DNA of 40,267 nucleotides. Source: a virus. How positions within the stretch are numbered: position 1 is the first letter of the stretch; each line of letters begins with the position of its first letter. The notes under the pieces are model-generated. The model was not told where the DNA came from. It did no database searches and saw nothing but the letters and a program-made list of their open reading frames with translations. The position numbers were made by a program, and so were the translations under genes. The stretch is from positions 1 through 40,267 of the IMG/VR virus record IMGVR_UViG_3300032073_000069; one strand, given 5' to 3'. This document shows positions 7,414-15,630 of this stretch, one piece after another.

Positions 7414-8319
7414 TTACCACCATTCTTCTAGGTTTGTTTGATTTACATCGTTTCTAATTGGTTTTAAATCCCATCCCATAGCATTGTAAATCGGTTCTGC
7501 TTTTTTGATTATAGAATCTGAATAGTGTCTATAATCTGGGATATGATTCGGCATTTGTTCTTTACTTGGTGCCGCTAAGTAAGTTGGTCTTTTATGTATT
7601 CCTGTTATTGGATTAATATATTTAAGCCTTAACGGGTCATCTTGGACTCTAACATAAAAATACGATTCACTAATAGGTGTAGGATATGTTTGGTTCCACC
7701 AAATTACCCCTTCTACTCCACTACCTATACTTGGTTGTTTACCTTCAAGAGTTTTTAAGTCTAACTCGGTGCCGCACTTTCCACAAAAAGAAGTAGTAAA
7801 CTCCTTGTGTCTTTTAATTGCATCATCTACGGTGTATTCTTTATTACAATCATTACACTTATAGACGAATCTTTCGGGTCTATACCTACTTCTATTTGTT
7901 ATCTCATCAATTTCAATTTGACCGTTTAATACTCTATTGTATTGAGTCTTAAGATATGAAGTAATACTCTCTTCACTCTCTTCATTGACCCAACGATTAA
8001 GCACTTCTAATTGAATTGTCTTTGCTAATGTAGTTACTGCTACTCTTTTAGCAGAAAAACCTGTCATAACAAACTCCGGTTCTTCTAATGTTTTACCATC
8101 TTTCCATATTATTAGACCTGCATTTCTGTTCTTAGTAACTCCTACCCCTAAAGTCTTGTAGTATTTCTCAAACTCTAAAGTTACAGGGTGTTCTTTTAGA
8201 CCCAATAGGTTTGGAAAATGGTTTCTAACATGATTATTTAGTAATGCTAAAGTTTCATCTGCCTGTTCCATAGGCATCTGAACGTATATTGAATCTGTAT
8301 GTCCGTAAACTACTCTCAT
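7414..8319 (-). CDS. polB: B-family DNA polymerase, C-terminal part (split gene)
   Basis: A 301-aa protein that begins directly at polymerase motif C (MRVVYGHTDSIYV) and continues with the palm-thumb KKRY-like region (KYYKTLGVG, GFSAKRVA) and a zinc-ribbon-like insert CNDCNKEY...CGKCGTE at about 150-180. Together with the gene ending at 8405 it would make one polymerase of about 850 aa. Motif C reads Tyr-Gly-His-Thr-Asp-Ser instead of Tyr-Gly-Asp-Thr-Asp-Ser: the first Asp is His and the second, essential one is kept. The ATG at 8319 overlaps the stop of a 30-aa gene, and GGTGGAG provides the ribosome site. The two proteins presumably assemble, as in the known split PolB of Methanothermobacter. 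Confidence 0.85.
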   Translation of the reverse strand: MRVVYGHTDSIYVQMPMEQADETLALLNNHVRNHFPNLLGLKEHPVTLEFEKYYKTLGVGVTKNRNAGLIIWKDGKTLEEPEFVMTGFSAKRVAVTTLAKTIQLEVLNRWVNEESEESITSYLKTQYNRVLNGQIEIDEITNRSRYRPERFVYKCNDCNKEYTVDDAIKRHKEFTTSFCGKCGTELDLKTLEGKQPSIGSGVEGVIWWNQTYPTPISESYFYVRVQDDPLRLKYINPITGIHKRPTYLAAPSKEQMPNHIPDYRHYSDSIIKKAEPIYNAMGWDLKPIRNDVNQTNLEEWW

Positions 8320-8408
8320 TTTCTCCACCTACCACTATTAAATCTACTAATTATAGTAGATACTTTTCCTATCATGTATATTAAATATAACGCAAATCTT
8401 GTTCTCAT
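8316..8408 (-). CDS. 30-aa basic/hydrophobic peptide between polymerase halves
   Basis: A 30-codon open frame that lies exactly between the polymerase parts. Its ATG overlaps the stop of the N-terminal part and its TGA overlaps the start of the C-terminal part (ATGA both times). It reads RTRFALYLIYMIGKVSTII, then a short Arg-rich tail. It has no polymerase similarity, so this is not a simple frameshift. It may be a coupling peptide or a remnant of the event that split the gene. Confidence 0.45.
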   Translation of the reverse strand: MRTRFALYLIYMIGKVSTIISRFNSGRWRK

Positions 8409-10066
8409 AATTCCATCACCTTAAATGCCGCACATCTAATTGCTTCTCTAGCACTAGCAGTTATTGAAGCCGCTATATCTACGTCAGCCCAACCAAAGCC
8501 TTGATATGCGGTGATGCCGTAAAAAGATGCCATTAATCTCTTTACTGCTAGTTGATTACTATTCCATTTAGCACGTTCTTCTACTGTGATAGATTCATAC
8601 ATTTTTCTTTTATACTCATCTCTCAGTTCTTTTAGTTCTAATACTGCTCTAGGCAATAGTCCTAACTTATCTGTTTTGTAATATTTCATATCTTCTTTAG
8701 TTACTTCGCTAAAGTCTCTAGGTGTTAAAATGTTAATAGAGAAATCAGTGCGAACGTCGCTCTTAGTTTCCCAAGAAATATTTCTTGCTATCATCATCGA
8801 AGGATATAGTTGTGCGAAGTCAAAAGCGGCCACACCTAAATGTAGTCCATTTGTGCCTTCGGTTAGAGGGTCGTAAATCATAGCACCCTCATAATTTACA
8901 CGTTCACCTTTTTCGCCAGTAGGGGCTTTCCACCATGCGTTACGCATAAAGTATATGCCACCCATATTACTTGCATAGAAACACGCTTCAAAGGGTGCTT
9001 TTAGTAATCGTTGTAATGCTATTACAGATTCTGATGTGTTCATATTGTCATCAATCTGAACTAGAAGTTCTACATCAACCCTAGCATAATCTAAATATCT
9101 TTGAGTATCTTCAAGCCATCCTCTTTGAAAGAAATCATTCTTATCAGGAAACTTTTCACTAACAAGTTTCTTAGTTCCTAATACTAATTCAGATACATAA
9201 TCTAAAGCCATAGAAGGTAACGTTCCTCTTTGTGAGTCATTCCATTGTCTTTCAAATGCTAAGTCTAGGTTAAGAACAAGTCTTCCACGAATAGGTTGTT
9301 CTATTGGTGAATAAGTATTCACAGCCTTTGAGAGTTTAATTCCTTTGCCTGATTCAAAGTATACACCTTTAACATCGTGATAAGGAGATAAACGTCTAGG
9401 GTCTATATCATTAACGTGTAGTCTTTCAATTAACTTAGGTATATCGAACTTAGAACCAAACCATGCAACTAGCATATCTGGGTCAGAACCTTCTATAAGT
9501 TTAAGAAAACATTCTAACATATCATGTTCACTTTCATTAGGTTTACAATGTCCTGTAATATCAGGAACAGCACCTAATGGCGTCCACCATAATACATTAC
9601 ATTTACCTTGATAACTATCATAGTAAGAAATACAGGTAACTGCCCCATCATGTTCTCCACCTTGTTGCCACTCCATATCCCAATAGAACTTTCTAAGGTC
9701 ATACTCCGGCATATCATGTATGTTATCAACAGCATATCTGTATGAGTATGCTACATCTGCTTCATACGTTTTATTGAATTGATTCTTTAATGTTTTACCA
9801 TACCACGGTTTAGGAGGAGTCCATGTAACTTTAGTTAGTTTCTTCTTCTCTAAAGAAACATAATCACCTTCTTCATAACTAACATTAATAGTGAAACTTT
9901 GCCCGTATTCTTTAACAGACATTCTTTTGATTTTATTAGCACTTTGTTCTACAAAGAAATAGGGAGGGGCTTCCTCGTAAGAAACCTCCTCCTCTACTCT
10001 TTTGTTATTATCATCTCGCCATCTAAGGCCAATCATATTATTCTTATCTACTGTGCTTATTATCAT
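8405..10066 (-). CDS. polB: B-family DNA polymerase, N-terminal part (exonuclease, palm A and B motifs)
   Basis: A 553-aa polypeptide with the N-terminal and 3'-5' exonuclease domains followed by the first half of the polymerase core. Exo I is FYWDMEW (about residue 130), Exo II is LVAWFGSKFDIP, and Exo III is YLDYARVDVELL. Motif A is AFDFAQLYPSMM with the catalytic Asp. Motif B is NQLAVKRLMASFYGI near 510. The protein ends soon after, at KVMEL, before motif C, which is in the separate downstream gene. The proofreading acidic residues are present. The ATG at 10066 is preferred to an in-frame GTG at 10075. Its product is presumably inactive alone and must pair with the C-terminal part. Confidence 0.9.
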   Translation of the reverse strand: MIISTVDKNNMIGLRWRDDNNKRVEEEVSYEEAPPYFFVEQSANKIKRMSVKEYGQSFTINVSYEEGDYVSLEKKKLTKVTWTPPKPWYGKTLKNQFNKTYEADVAYSYRYAVDNIHDMPEYDLRKFYWDMEWQQGGEHDGAVTCISYYDSYQGKCNVLWWTPLGAVPDITGHCKPNESEHDMLECFLKLIEGSDPDMLVAWFGSKFDIPKLIERLHVNDIDPRRLSPYHDVKGVYFESGKGIKLSKAVNTYSPIEQPIRGRLVLNLDLAFERQWNDSQRGTLPSMALDYVSELVLGTKKLVSEKFPDKNDFFQRGWLEDTQRYLDYARVDVELLVQIDDNMNTSESVIALQRLLKAPFEACFYASNMGGIYFMRNAWWKAPTGEKGERVNYEGAMIYDPLTEGTNGLHLGVAAFDFAQLYPSMMIARNISWETKSDVRTDFSINILTPRDFSEVTKEDMKYYKTDKLGLLPRAVLELKELRDEYKRKMYESITVEERAKWNSNQLAVKRLMASFYGITAYQGFGWADVDIAASITASAREAIRCAAFKVMEL

Positions 10067-10067
10067 T

Positions 10068-10841
10068 TCAATCACTTCTAACGTATGGTGCTACCACCAT
10101 CTTTCTACTTTCCCCAATTAACATAACAGGTAAGTTATCACCTGTTAATATTGTCATCTCACTATCTATACAAAACTTATCTAATGGTGCAGAAAATGAA
10201 ACTGTTGCATCATAATCATTTTCTGATAGTAATGATACGTTTACTTCACTAGTATCTGTGCCACTATTGCTTGATGACATAAGTTTAAACTCATCATTCC
10301 CACCCCAATGCACAATAGTATATGTTGCTGTGCCAGATACAGAACAAAACTTAACTGCTTCTTTCAATTCATTACCATTAAATGACAATTGACAAGGTAA
10401 TTCTGTCTTGCCGAATATGGCCTTACCACCATGCTCATAGTTAAATGACATAATCATAGTAATTAGATTCATATTAGTATGCTCTAACAGTCTTGGTAAT
10501 TTAACTGTTTTAACTAATCCTTTAATTACTATTTCAGATTGTTTAATCTCTATGTTAAGATTCTCACATTTAATATGTTTAACATATTTCATTAGTTTCT
10601 CTATATCAAATATAACCATCTCACTTTTTATTGACGGTTGATGAGGGATTGGTATTATAACACTCAATGCTGTTTTATCATTACCGTTCAATAACTCTAA
10701 CTCTTCACTTCTAACAATTGCTACACATGTATTACTGATAACATCAGTCTTAGAAGTAGTAGAGGACTTATATTTACCTTTAAGCCAAATTGCCTCTATT
10801 GCTTCTATAAATGATTTAGTGTTCACTTGAATACTATTCAA
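10068..10841 (-). CDS. pcn: PCNA-like sliding clamp
   Basis: A 257-aa protein of the length expected for a PCNA monomer (about 245-260). The sequence is diverged, but the C-terminus MTILTGDNLPVMLIGES...MVVAPYVRSD has the clamp's final strands (x-x-D-x-P-L and the APR-like end). The start is taken as TTG at 10841, which overlaps the TGA of the RecA-like gene (TTGA) and has GAGGG upstream; an ATG at 10877 would add 12 residues. The clamp would tether the split polymerase and other PIP-box proteins. Neighbours (polymerase, RFC, RPA-like protein) fit the call. Confidence 0.75.
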   Translation of the reverse strand: MNSIQVNTKSFIEAIEAIWLKGKYKSSTTSKTDVISNTCVAIVRSEELELLNGNDKTALSVIIPIPHQPSIKSEMVIFDIEKLMKYVKHIKCENLNIEIKQSEIVIKGLVKTVKLPRLLEHTNMNLITMIMSFNYEHGGKAIFGKTELPCQLSFNGNELKEAVKFCSVSGTATYTIVHWGGNDEFKLMSSSNSGTDTSEVNVSLLSENDYDATVSFSAPLDKFCIDSEMTILTGDNLPVMLIGESRKMVVAPYVRSD

Positions 10842-11737
10842 AGAGTTCCCTCTCGTAGTTCTGCTATTCCGTTCCATTTGTTCTCACCATTTGTTGTAAA
10901 GATAGTCCACTCATTACCTACAAGAGATGGGTTTGTTTTACTTGCATCTAATTTAGCAATGTAGTTAGTCTGTTCACTATCCCCAATTCTTCTTAGTTCT
11001 TGTCTAATATGAATCATCTGAACGAACCTTGCCGGTGTTGATTTATGCCAATCAGGTGTATGACCTATTGGTGTAGGCACGTTGATATTATCATACAATG
11101 GTTTCATGTGAGTAATTAAAAACCTATCACATTGTAAGTTACAAACTAAATCCAATAATCTATTGTATACTCTATTTCTAATTTTCCAATCAAGAGTAGA
11201 TACTTTCACTGAATCGGTAGCGTGAACAACCGTTCCTTCTCTTGTCTGTTGCTTAACAAGTAACTCTCTTAACACATCACTAGAACCCTCAAAGGCTTTG
11301 TCTACTCCGTCTAAAACGAAAGTGCATATACTTCCAGGTTCTTCTGTTAATGCTTCTTTAGCCAATTGACAGAAACTACCTGCATTCTTAAACGTACTTT
11401 CCCAATTAGTAGAACCATCTGCTCTCATCTCAATAGGGTCAAAGATAACTATATTCTCATCTCTATCCCAACAAGAATCCCATGTAGGTTCTGCGCCTCT
11501 ATCAAAATCTAAGATGTATATTTTCTTACCTTCTGCTATTTGTTCTTCAGTCCTAGAGTCTAATACTAGACCTGTCTTACCTGTCTTTGGGTTGCCTGTA
11601 ATAGAACATAGAAGATGACTTCTATCTCTATCCAATCTTGCCTGTATTTGTGCGAGTATCTTTGCCTTCTGTAGTGCAAAGAAATCGTCTTCATCTTCTT
11701 TATGTGCTTCGCCTTTTCTATCTTTTGTCCAATCCAT
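10838..11737 (-). CDS. RecA-superfamily ATPase (RadA/Sak4-like)
   Basis: A 299-aa single-domain P-loop ATPase. Walker A is GNPKTGKT at 48-55, followed by a RecA-like strand IYILDFDRGAEP; Walker B is CTFVLDGVD; FLITHMKP is the next core strand. There is no N-terminal HhH domain as in full RadA. This compact form resembles Sak4-like viral recombinases that anneal or pair single strands together with an SSB. The single-strand-binding protein is encoded just upstream. The ATG at 11737 has AGGTGA at a good distance; an ATG at 11746 and a GTG at 11749 are alternatives. Confidence 0.75.
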   Translation of the reverse strand: MDWTKDRKGEAHKEDEDDFFALQKAKILAQIQARLDRDRSHLLCSITGNPKTGKTGLVLDSRTEEQIAEGKKIYILDFDRGAEPTWDSCWDRDENIVIFDPIEMRADGSTNWESTFKNAGSFCQLAKEALTEEPGSICTFVLDGVDKAFEGSSDVLRELLVKQQTREGTVVHATDSVKVSTLDWKIRNRVYNRLLDLVCNLQCDRFLITHMKPLYDNINVPTPIGHTPDWHKSTPARFVQMIHIRQELRRIGDSEQTNYIAKLDASKTNPSLVGNEWTIFTTNGENKWNGIAELREGTL

Positions 11738-11969
11738 AATTTTCATCACCTATATTTAAATCAATATTTCCATTTTGTGTCCATTGTTCTACAATGTTTC
11801 TTACATCAGTCTCGCTGACTTTCAATCTTATTTCTTTACTTGAGGGTAAATGCATCTTAAGCCAATATTCATTGGTCTCTTCATTCAATCTCATAGTTAG
11901 AAACTCTATGGTATCAAGTTCCACTGCGAAACTTGAACCATGTATTATTCTATCTGTTATTTCATACAT
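11718..11969 (-). CDS. 83-aa protein of unknown function
   Basis: A short alpha/beta protein: strands around FAVELDTIEFLTMRL and YWLKMHLPS, then a helix TDVRNIVEQWTQNG. AAAGGAAG precedes the ATG. It lies between the RPA-like and RecA-like genes and may assist them. No family recognised. Confidence 0.55.
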   Translation of the reverse strand: MYEITDRIIHGSSFAVELDTIEFLTMRLNEETNEYWLKMHLPSSKEIRLKVSETDVRNIVEQWTQNGNIDLNIGDENYGLDKR

Positions 11970-11993
11970 ATTTTTTTCTTCCTTTATTTGGTT

Positions 11994-12010
11994 GGGGGCT
12001 TTGCACCCCC
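11994..12010 (-). terminator. G5/C5 hairpin between genes
   Basis: GGGGG at 11994-11998 and CCCCC at 12006-12010 pair around a 7-base loop (CTTTGCA), the strongest GC stem in the block. It lies in the spacer between the RPA-like gene and the next gene. On the minus strand it is followed by CAACCAAATAAAGG, with no long T-run. It may be a processing or attenuation site rather than a full terminator. Confidence 0.45.
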
Positions 12011-12046
12011 TCGTTGGTCGCTACTACCAATAAGATACAATTGGTT

Positions 12047-13264
12047 TCAGAACCAATCTAGGTCTTCTTCTTCTGCCTCAAATGGTTCTGCTACAACGCC
12101 CATGTTGTTAATACAAAGTATTCCACTAAGGTTCAAAGAAACTTCTCTAAAACTACCATCATCGTTTCTTCCTTGTGAAGTCCTACCCACAACTAAAACA
12201 TTTGAATTAATTCCAAAGTCTAAGTCTAAGTGTGCAGGTATCCAACAAGTTGTTCCCGCCCATGAACCATCATAACTATAATCAGAGTTTACATCTGTAA
12301 TTGTTATTCTTCGACTACCTAACCTATTAGGTGTCATGTTCATGCTAGTAACGGTTCCGTCTGTTATTACAAACTTCTCAGCATAGTTCCTATCAGCAAC
12401 ATTAGTATGATACATACCAACATCAATCAATGGGCTATAATTATTCATAGCATGTTCCATTGTATAATTCTGCATATCAGAAACACTTGGTTCTGGTAAT
12501 TTACTTCCTTCTTCTAAGTCAGCATTATACTTCAAACTGTTTGCTGTGCCATCTTTGAAACCATATATACGGTTTGGGTTATTACTATCTTTAATTACTT
12601 CCATACTTAGAAGTTTAAAGGTTCTTGGTGTAAAGGTTTTAGCAGAGGTTCCCTTGTAAGAGAAGTAATATAAATTACTTTCACCATCTACTTCACCCAA
12701 GAATACACCTTGCATTCTACTTTGGTTAGCAGGTAAAGGTTTACCGTATGCTTTGTTCTTTCTTTCGCCGTAAGCAGGAATGTTATCCAATGGTATTACC
12801 CACTGTCCAAACTCTACTTCGTGGCTGTTATCAGGTAATGCTGATAGAGTTTTATCTTGTTGTTCTCCATTGTGCATTCTTGAGATAACATATCCCTCGC
12901 CTTCTCTTCTAGCAGTAGCAACTTTTCCTGTGCTAAATGTGCCTTGTTGGTCTCTCTTATAGTCGCCAAGAATCTGTTCATTTCTTCTAGCACCCATATC
13001 CATAGGTTCGCTAACTGAGATAAAATATCCTACTGCATCTTTAATCAAACTATTGCTTTGTCGTGTTTCTTGCTGTGGTGCATCTTTATATTGGTAAGCA
13101 CCGCTAAACCATTGCCTGAATAATGAACGTGCTAATAACACATCACTAACAGGGTCGAGGTTGTTTGCTTGGCATATTTCCATATACTTTGCTTCTACCT
13201 CACTTACTTCCATCTGCAACATTTCTGCTGCCTTGTTTACTTCATTTACTATTTGTTCTTCCAT
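12047..13264 (-). CDS. RPA-like single-strand DNA-binding protein
   Basis: A 405-aa protein. Residues 1-60 are helical, the middle is OB-fold-like, and the region near 360-390 (NVLVVGRTSQGR...REVSLNLSGILCI) matches the strand pattern of replication protein A OB-folds. The tail is strongly acidic and ends in an aromatic residue (EAEEEDLDWF), a hallmark of single-strand-binding proteins that use it to contact partners. It lies upstream of the RecA-like ATPase and PCNA. The OB-fold call is by pattern, so a confidence limit remains. Confidence 0.65.
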   Translation of the reverse strand: MEEQIVNEVNKAAEMLQMEVSEVEAKYMEICQANNLDPVSDVLLARSLFRQWFSGAYQYKDAPQQETRQSNSLIKDAVGYFISVSEPMDMGARRNEQILGDYKRDQQGTFSTGKVATARREGEGYVISRMHNGEQQDKTLSALPDNSHEVEFGQWVIPLDNIPAYGERKNKAYGKPLPANQSRMQGVFLGEVDGESNLYYFSYKGTSAKTFTPRTFKLLSMEVIKDSNNPNRIYGFKDGTANSLKYNADLEEGSKLPEPSVSDMQNYTMEHAMNNYSPLIDVGMYHTNVADRNYAEKFVITDGTVTSMNMTPNRLGSRRITITDVNSDYSYDGSWAGTTCWIPAHLDLDFGINSNVLVVGRTSQGRNDDGSFREVSLNLSGILCINNMGVVAEPFEAEEEDLDWF

Positions 13265-13337
13265 TTTTATTACTTCCTTTTTTTCTTTCTTGCCATTTCT
13301 TTTTTGCTTTTTTATACGATTCCCAAGATTGGCTCAT
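13242..13337 (-). CDS. 31-aa lysine-rich peptide
   Basis: A 31-codon frame, MSQSWESYKKAKKKWQ followed by more Lys, Arg and Asn. Its ATG overlaps the stop of the 84-aa gene (ATGA) with GAGGAAG upstream. Its end overlaps the start of the RPA-like gene by 23 bases. It is very basic and may bind nucleic acid; whether it is translated is inferred from the coupling pattern. Confidence 0.4.
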   Translation of the reverse strand: MSQSWESYKKAKKKWQERKKGSNKNGRTNSK

Positions 13338-13588
13338 CTTTCTTCCTCGTTTAGTATTCGCATTACAATACTATCATCCTTTACGGACACCGTTAAGTGT
13401 GCGAATGCATGTTCACTATCATCTAAATACAGTCTAACTAATGTTTCACCATTAGTTGAATGTATTTGAATGTCTTCACAACGTATGACGTATGTATCAT
13501 ATGTCTTACCACCTGGATAAACAGGTTGTTCGGTTTTCTTCATTTCATCATTATAGAATGCTTCTGCATCCATTTCATTTTCAATCAT
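13334..13588 (-). CDS. 84-aa acidic protein, unknown function
   Basis: An 84-aa protein with strands around TYVIRCEDIQIHS, ETLVRLYLDD and LTVSVKDDSIVMRIL. A strong GGAGG precedes the ATG. The all-beta second half could be a small barrel. It is coupled to the 31-aa gene downstream. No family recognised. Confidence 0.5.
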   Translation of the reverse strand: MIENEMDAEAFYNDEMKKTEQPVYPGGKTYDTYVIRCEDIQIHSTNGETLVRLYLDDSEHAFAHLTVSVKDDSIVMRILNEEER

Positions 13589-13820
13589 TCTTTTTCCTCC
13601 TTTCGTGTATAATTTCTAATACTGCTTCTGCGCTAATGACAATACCTGCCAAAACCCAGAACGTATCAGAATCTACTTCTATTACTCCCATTGAGTTTAG
13701 TATAGGCAATATAATTAATGCCATACCTCCCAATAGAATTATTTCATACCTTAACATAAGGTGTTTAAAATCTTCACGGTCTACTTTACCGTCGTTATTA
13801 AAATCAAAAAATTTCTTCAT
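13581..13820 (-). CDS. Two-helix membrane protein with an EF-hand-like loop
   Basis: A 79-aa protein. Residues 6-18 (DFNNDGKVDREDF) form an EF-hand or dockerin-type calcium loop with acidic or polar ligands at positions 1, 3, 5, 9 and 12. Two hydrophobic segments follow (IILLGGMALIILPIL and FWVLAGIVISAEAVL) and a basic C-terminus. A calcium-sensitive membrane protein, for example in lysis or exclusion, is possible but unproven. AGGAGGG precedes the ATG. Confidence 0.6.
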   Translation of the reverse strand: MKKFFDFNNDGKVDREDFKHLMLRYEIILLGGMALIILPILNSMGVIEVDSDTFWVLAGIVISAEAVLEIIHERRKKND

Positions 13821-13831
13821 TCTTTTCCCTC

Positions 13832-13906
13832 CTAATAATATTGTCTATCCCTTGTCATCCACCAATATAGTATTAAACTAAATATAATTAATACTCCAAC
13901 ATCCAT
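13832..13906 (-). CDS. 24-aa membrane microprotein
   Basis: A 24-residue frame (DVGVLIIFSLILYWWM plus a short charged tail) whose ATG shares a base with the TAA of the RFC gene (TAATG). It is a single hydrophobic helix. Its evidence is the coupling and its likeness to the other membrane microproteins at 2630-2710 and 1870-2025. Confidence 0.4.
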   Translation of the reverse strand: MDVGVLIIFSLILYWWMTRDRQYY

Positions 13907-14823
13907 TAAATCATCTGACCTATCATCCATGAAGATAGTATCTTAGGTGTCATACTGTTGCTTCTCCATTCGGCTTCACCTATAACTCTAAGATACTTAA
14001 ACTTCTGGCCGTTATCTAAATCATTCATATCTATCACCGTATCATGTAAACTTTGACATATTACTTTCATATCTACCGATAGGTATACTAATTTATGCAT
14101 TGTATCGAGAGCCTTATTATAATCTTTATTTAGAACCAATGACATTATTTCTTTGTAAGGTGCATGTGTTCTTTCTATTAGTATCTTTATCGGGGTATTG
14201 CTGTTCACTGAGGCTTGAAGTTCAGTGAGTCCCCTACGAATATCACCTTGTAAACTACTAATAAAGGTGTCGAAATCTGAAGAATCTGGCGTGGGTTGCC
14301 CTTCTCTTTTCAAGACAGATACCAAAACTTCTTTCACATCGACATCGGATAAACGGGTAAAATGATAATTAGCACACCTAGATTGTAATGGTGGTATTAT
14401 CTTATGTCTACGATTACAAGTAATTATGAATCTACAATTGTGGCTGTATCTTTCCATCACACGCTTTAGTGCATTCTGAGCATCTGGTGTCATACCATCC
14501 ATCTCATCTAGCAGTATTATCTTGTGAGGCACATCACCTATTTTCATAGACATGGCTATATCTTTTATTGTTGTTCTTACTGTCTCTAACTTTCTATCAT
14601 CTGATGCGTTAATCTCAAAGAAGTTTGATTTCTTATTGTCGCCTAGTAATCTATTGGCAAGCACATGAGCCGCCGCAGTTTTACCTACACCTGCTACACC
14701 GTATAGTATAACATTAGGCATAGTTGTTTTAACGCCATCCCAATGCATTGCATCATTAACAAACTTATTTTGTCCCATAATTTCATCTAATATCTTAGGT
14801 CTATATTTTTCTGTCCATAACAT
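13906..14823 (-). CDS. rfcS: Replication factor C small subunit (clamp loader)
   Basis: A 305-aa AAA+ clamp-loader subunit that opens the PCNA ring and places it on primed DNA. The N-terminal RFC box LWTEKYRPK is clear. Walker A is GVAGVGKT (42-49), Walker B is ILLDEMD (103-109), sensor 1 is FIITCN, and the SRC arginine-finger motif is LQSRC (146-150). The C-terminal collar is slightly shorter than in cellular RFC-S (about 320 aa). GGAGGAATAAGA precedes the ATG. It overlaps the previous gene by 23 bases. Small subunits form most of the loader, and the ATPase with a PIP-like tail at 15630-16472 may act as the large subunit. Confidence 0.92.
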   Translation of the reverse strand: MLWTEKYRPKILDEIMGQNKFVNDAMHWDGVKTTMPNVILYGVAGVGKTAAAHVLANRLLGDNKKSNFFEINASDDRKLETVRTTIKDIAMSMKIGDVPHKIILLDEMDGMTPDAQNALKRVMERYSHNCRFIITCNRRHKIIPPLQSRCANYHFTRLSDVDVKEVLVSVLKREGQPTPDSSDFDTFISSLQGDIRRGLTELQASVNSNTPIKILIERTHAPYKEIMSLVLNKDYNKALDTMHKLVYLSVDMKVICQSLHDTVIDMNDLDNGQKFKYLRVIGEAEWRSNSMTPKILSSWMIGQMI

Positions 14824-15367
14824 TCTTATTCCTCCTCATTTCTATTTCATTCATTTTTATATTGTAATGGTTTTTAGGCCACCATTCTGGCTCTTGTGTT
14901 TTCCATTCTGCAAACCACCACTTATCTTCTATGTAGTAGTTGCGATATTTATCTGCTACTGACATATTGTCAAACCCATCTAATTTTCTACAATTCATAT
15001 TTGGACTTATAGCCACAGCAAATGGAGTTAAACCAATATCGGGTAATACATCTAATACAGATTGCCATGTATCTTGATACTCTAATAACGTAGTTTCTAC
15101 TTTATGTTTCTTACCATAACGTATAGTATATTCTTTACATAATGCATCTGTATGGTCTAACAAAAATTGAAAGTTATCTTTACTTTTTCTAGCCCATATA
15201 GTGCAGGGATGATTTAACATTACAGGTTTATACGGACTACTGAAACCTAAATGGTTTGCATTAGTTGAAAGCATTTGCATACTTTCAGTTGGCATTTTTA
15301 CTACGTGCTTGTTTATCATAAGTTTAGCACATTCTGTTGGGTCATTATCTAAAATAAATATATTCAT
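14801..15367 (-). CDS. Phage-type conserved protein (NIFILDNDP...HVVKMPTES family)
   Basis: A 188-aa protein of a family that is widespread in phages and large viruses. The signature is an N-terminal FILDNDPTECAKLM, then NKHVVKMPTES, LNHPCTIWAR, CKEYTIRYGKKH, TPFAVAISP and YRNYYIEDKWWFAEWK. Conserved His, Lys, Cys and aromatic residues suggest an enzyme acting on nucleic acid, but I know of no firm biochemical role. The ATG overlaps the preceding TGA (ATGA). Confidence 0.6.
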   Translation of the reverse strand: MNIFILDNDPTECAKLMINKHVVKMPTESMQMLSTNANHLGFSSPYKPVMLNHPCTIWARKSKDNFQFLLDHTDALCKEYTIRYGKKHKVETTLLEYQDTWQSVLDVLPDIGLTPFAVAISPNMNCRKLDGFDNMSVADKYRNYYIEDKWWFAEWKTQEPEWWPKNHYNIKMNEIEMRRNKNVMDRKI

Positions 15368-15630
15368 TGTTTATCCCTCAAAGTTGATACACCATCAAAT
15401 CTCCATTCACCATCACCAAGACTTGTGAACATACCTGTATTTCTTAATAGCATTGGTAGTTGTCTACTATCAGTTTGGGTTTGTTTATGGGGTCTATTTG
15501 TTCCTATTGCCTTTCTAGTATTAAGAAAGTCTACACATCTTGTAATGTGAAACTGTCTACCTTCTATCAAGGTATCAGCAAACTCATGTATTGCTATTAT
15601 ACGATATATATTCTTATTATGTCCTGCCAT
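15364..15630 (-). CDS. 88-aa protein, possible small DNA-binding module
   Basis: An 88-aa basic protein with a helical first half (YRIIAIHEFADTLI, then HITRCVDFLNTR) and a strand pair at the end (MFTSLGDGEWRFDGV). The layout, with helices followed by a beta wing, resembles a winged helix such as those deciding on RNA or DNA binding in phage proteins. The ATG shares a base with the previous TAA (TAATG). No family assigned. Confidence 0.5.
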   Translation of the reverse strand: MAGHNKNIYRIIAIHEFADTLIEGRQFHITRCVDFLNTRKAIGTNRPHKQTQTDSRQLPMLLRNTGMFTSLGDGEWRFDGVSTLRDKQ

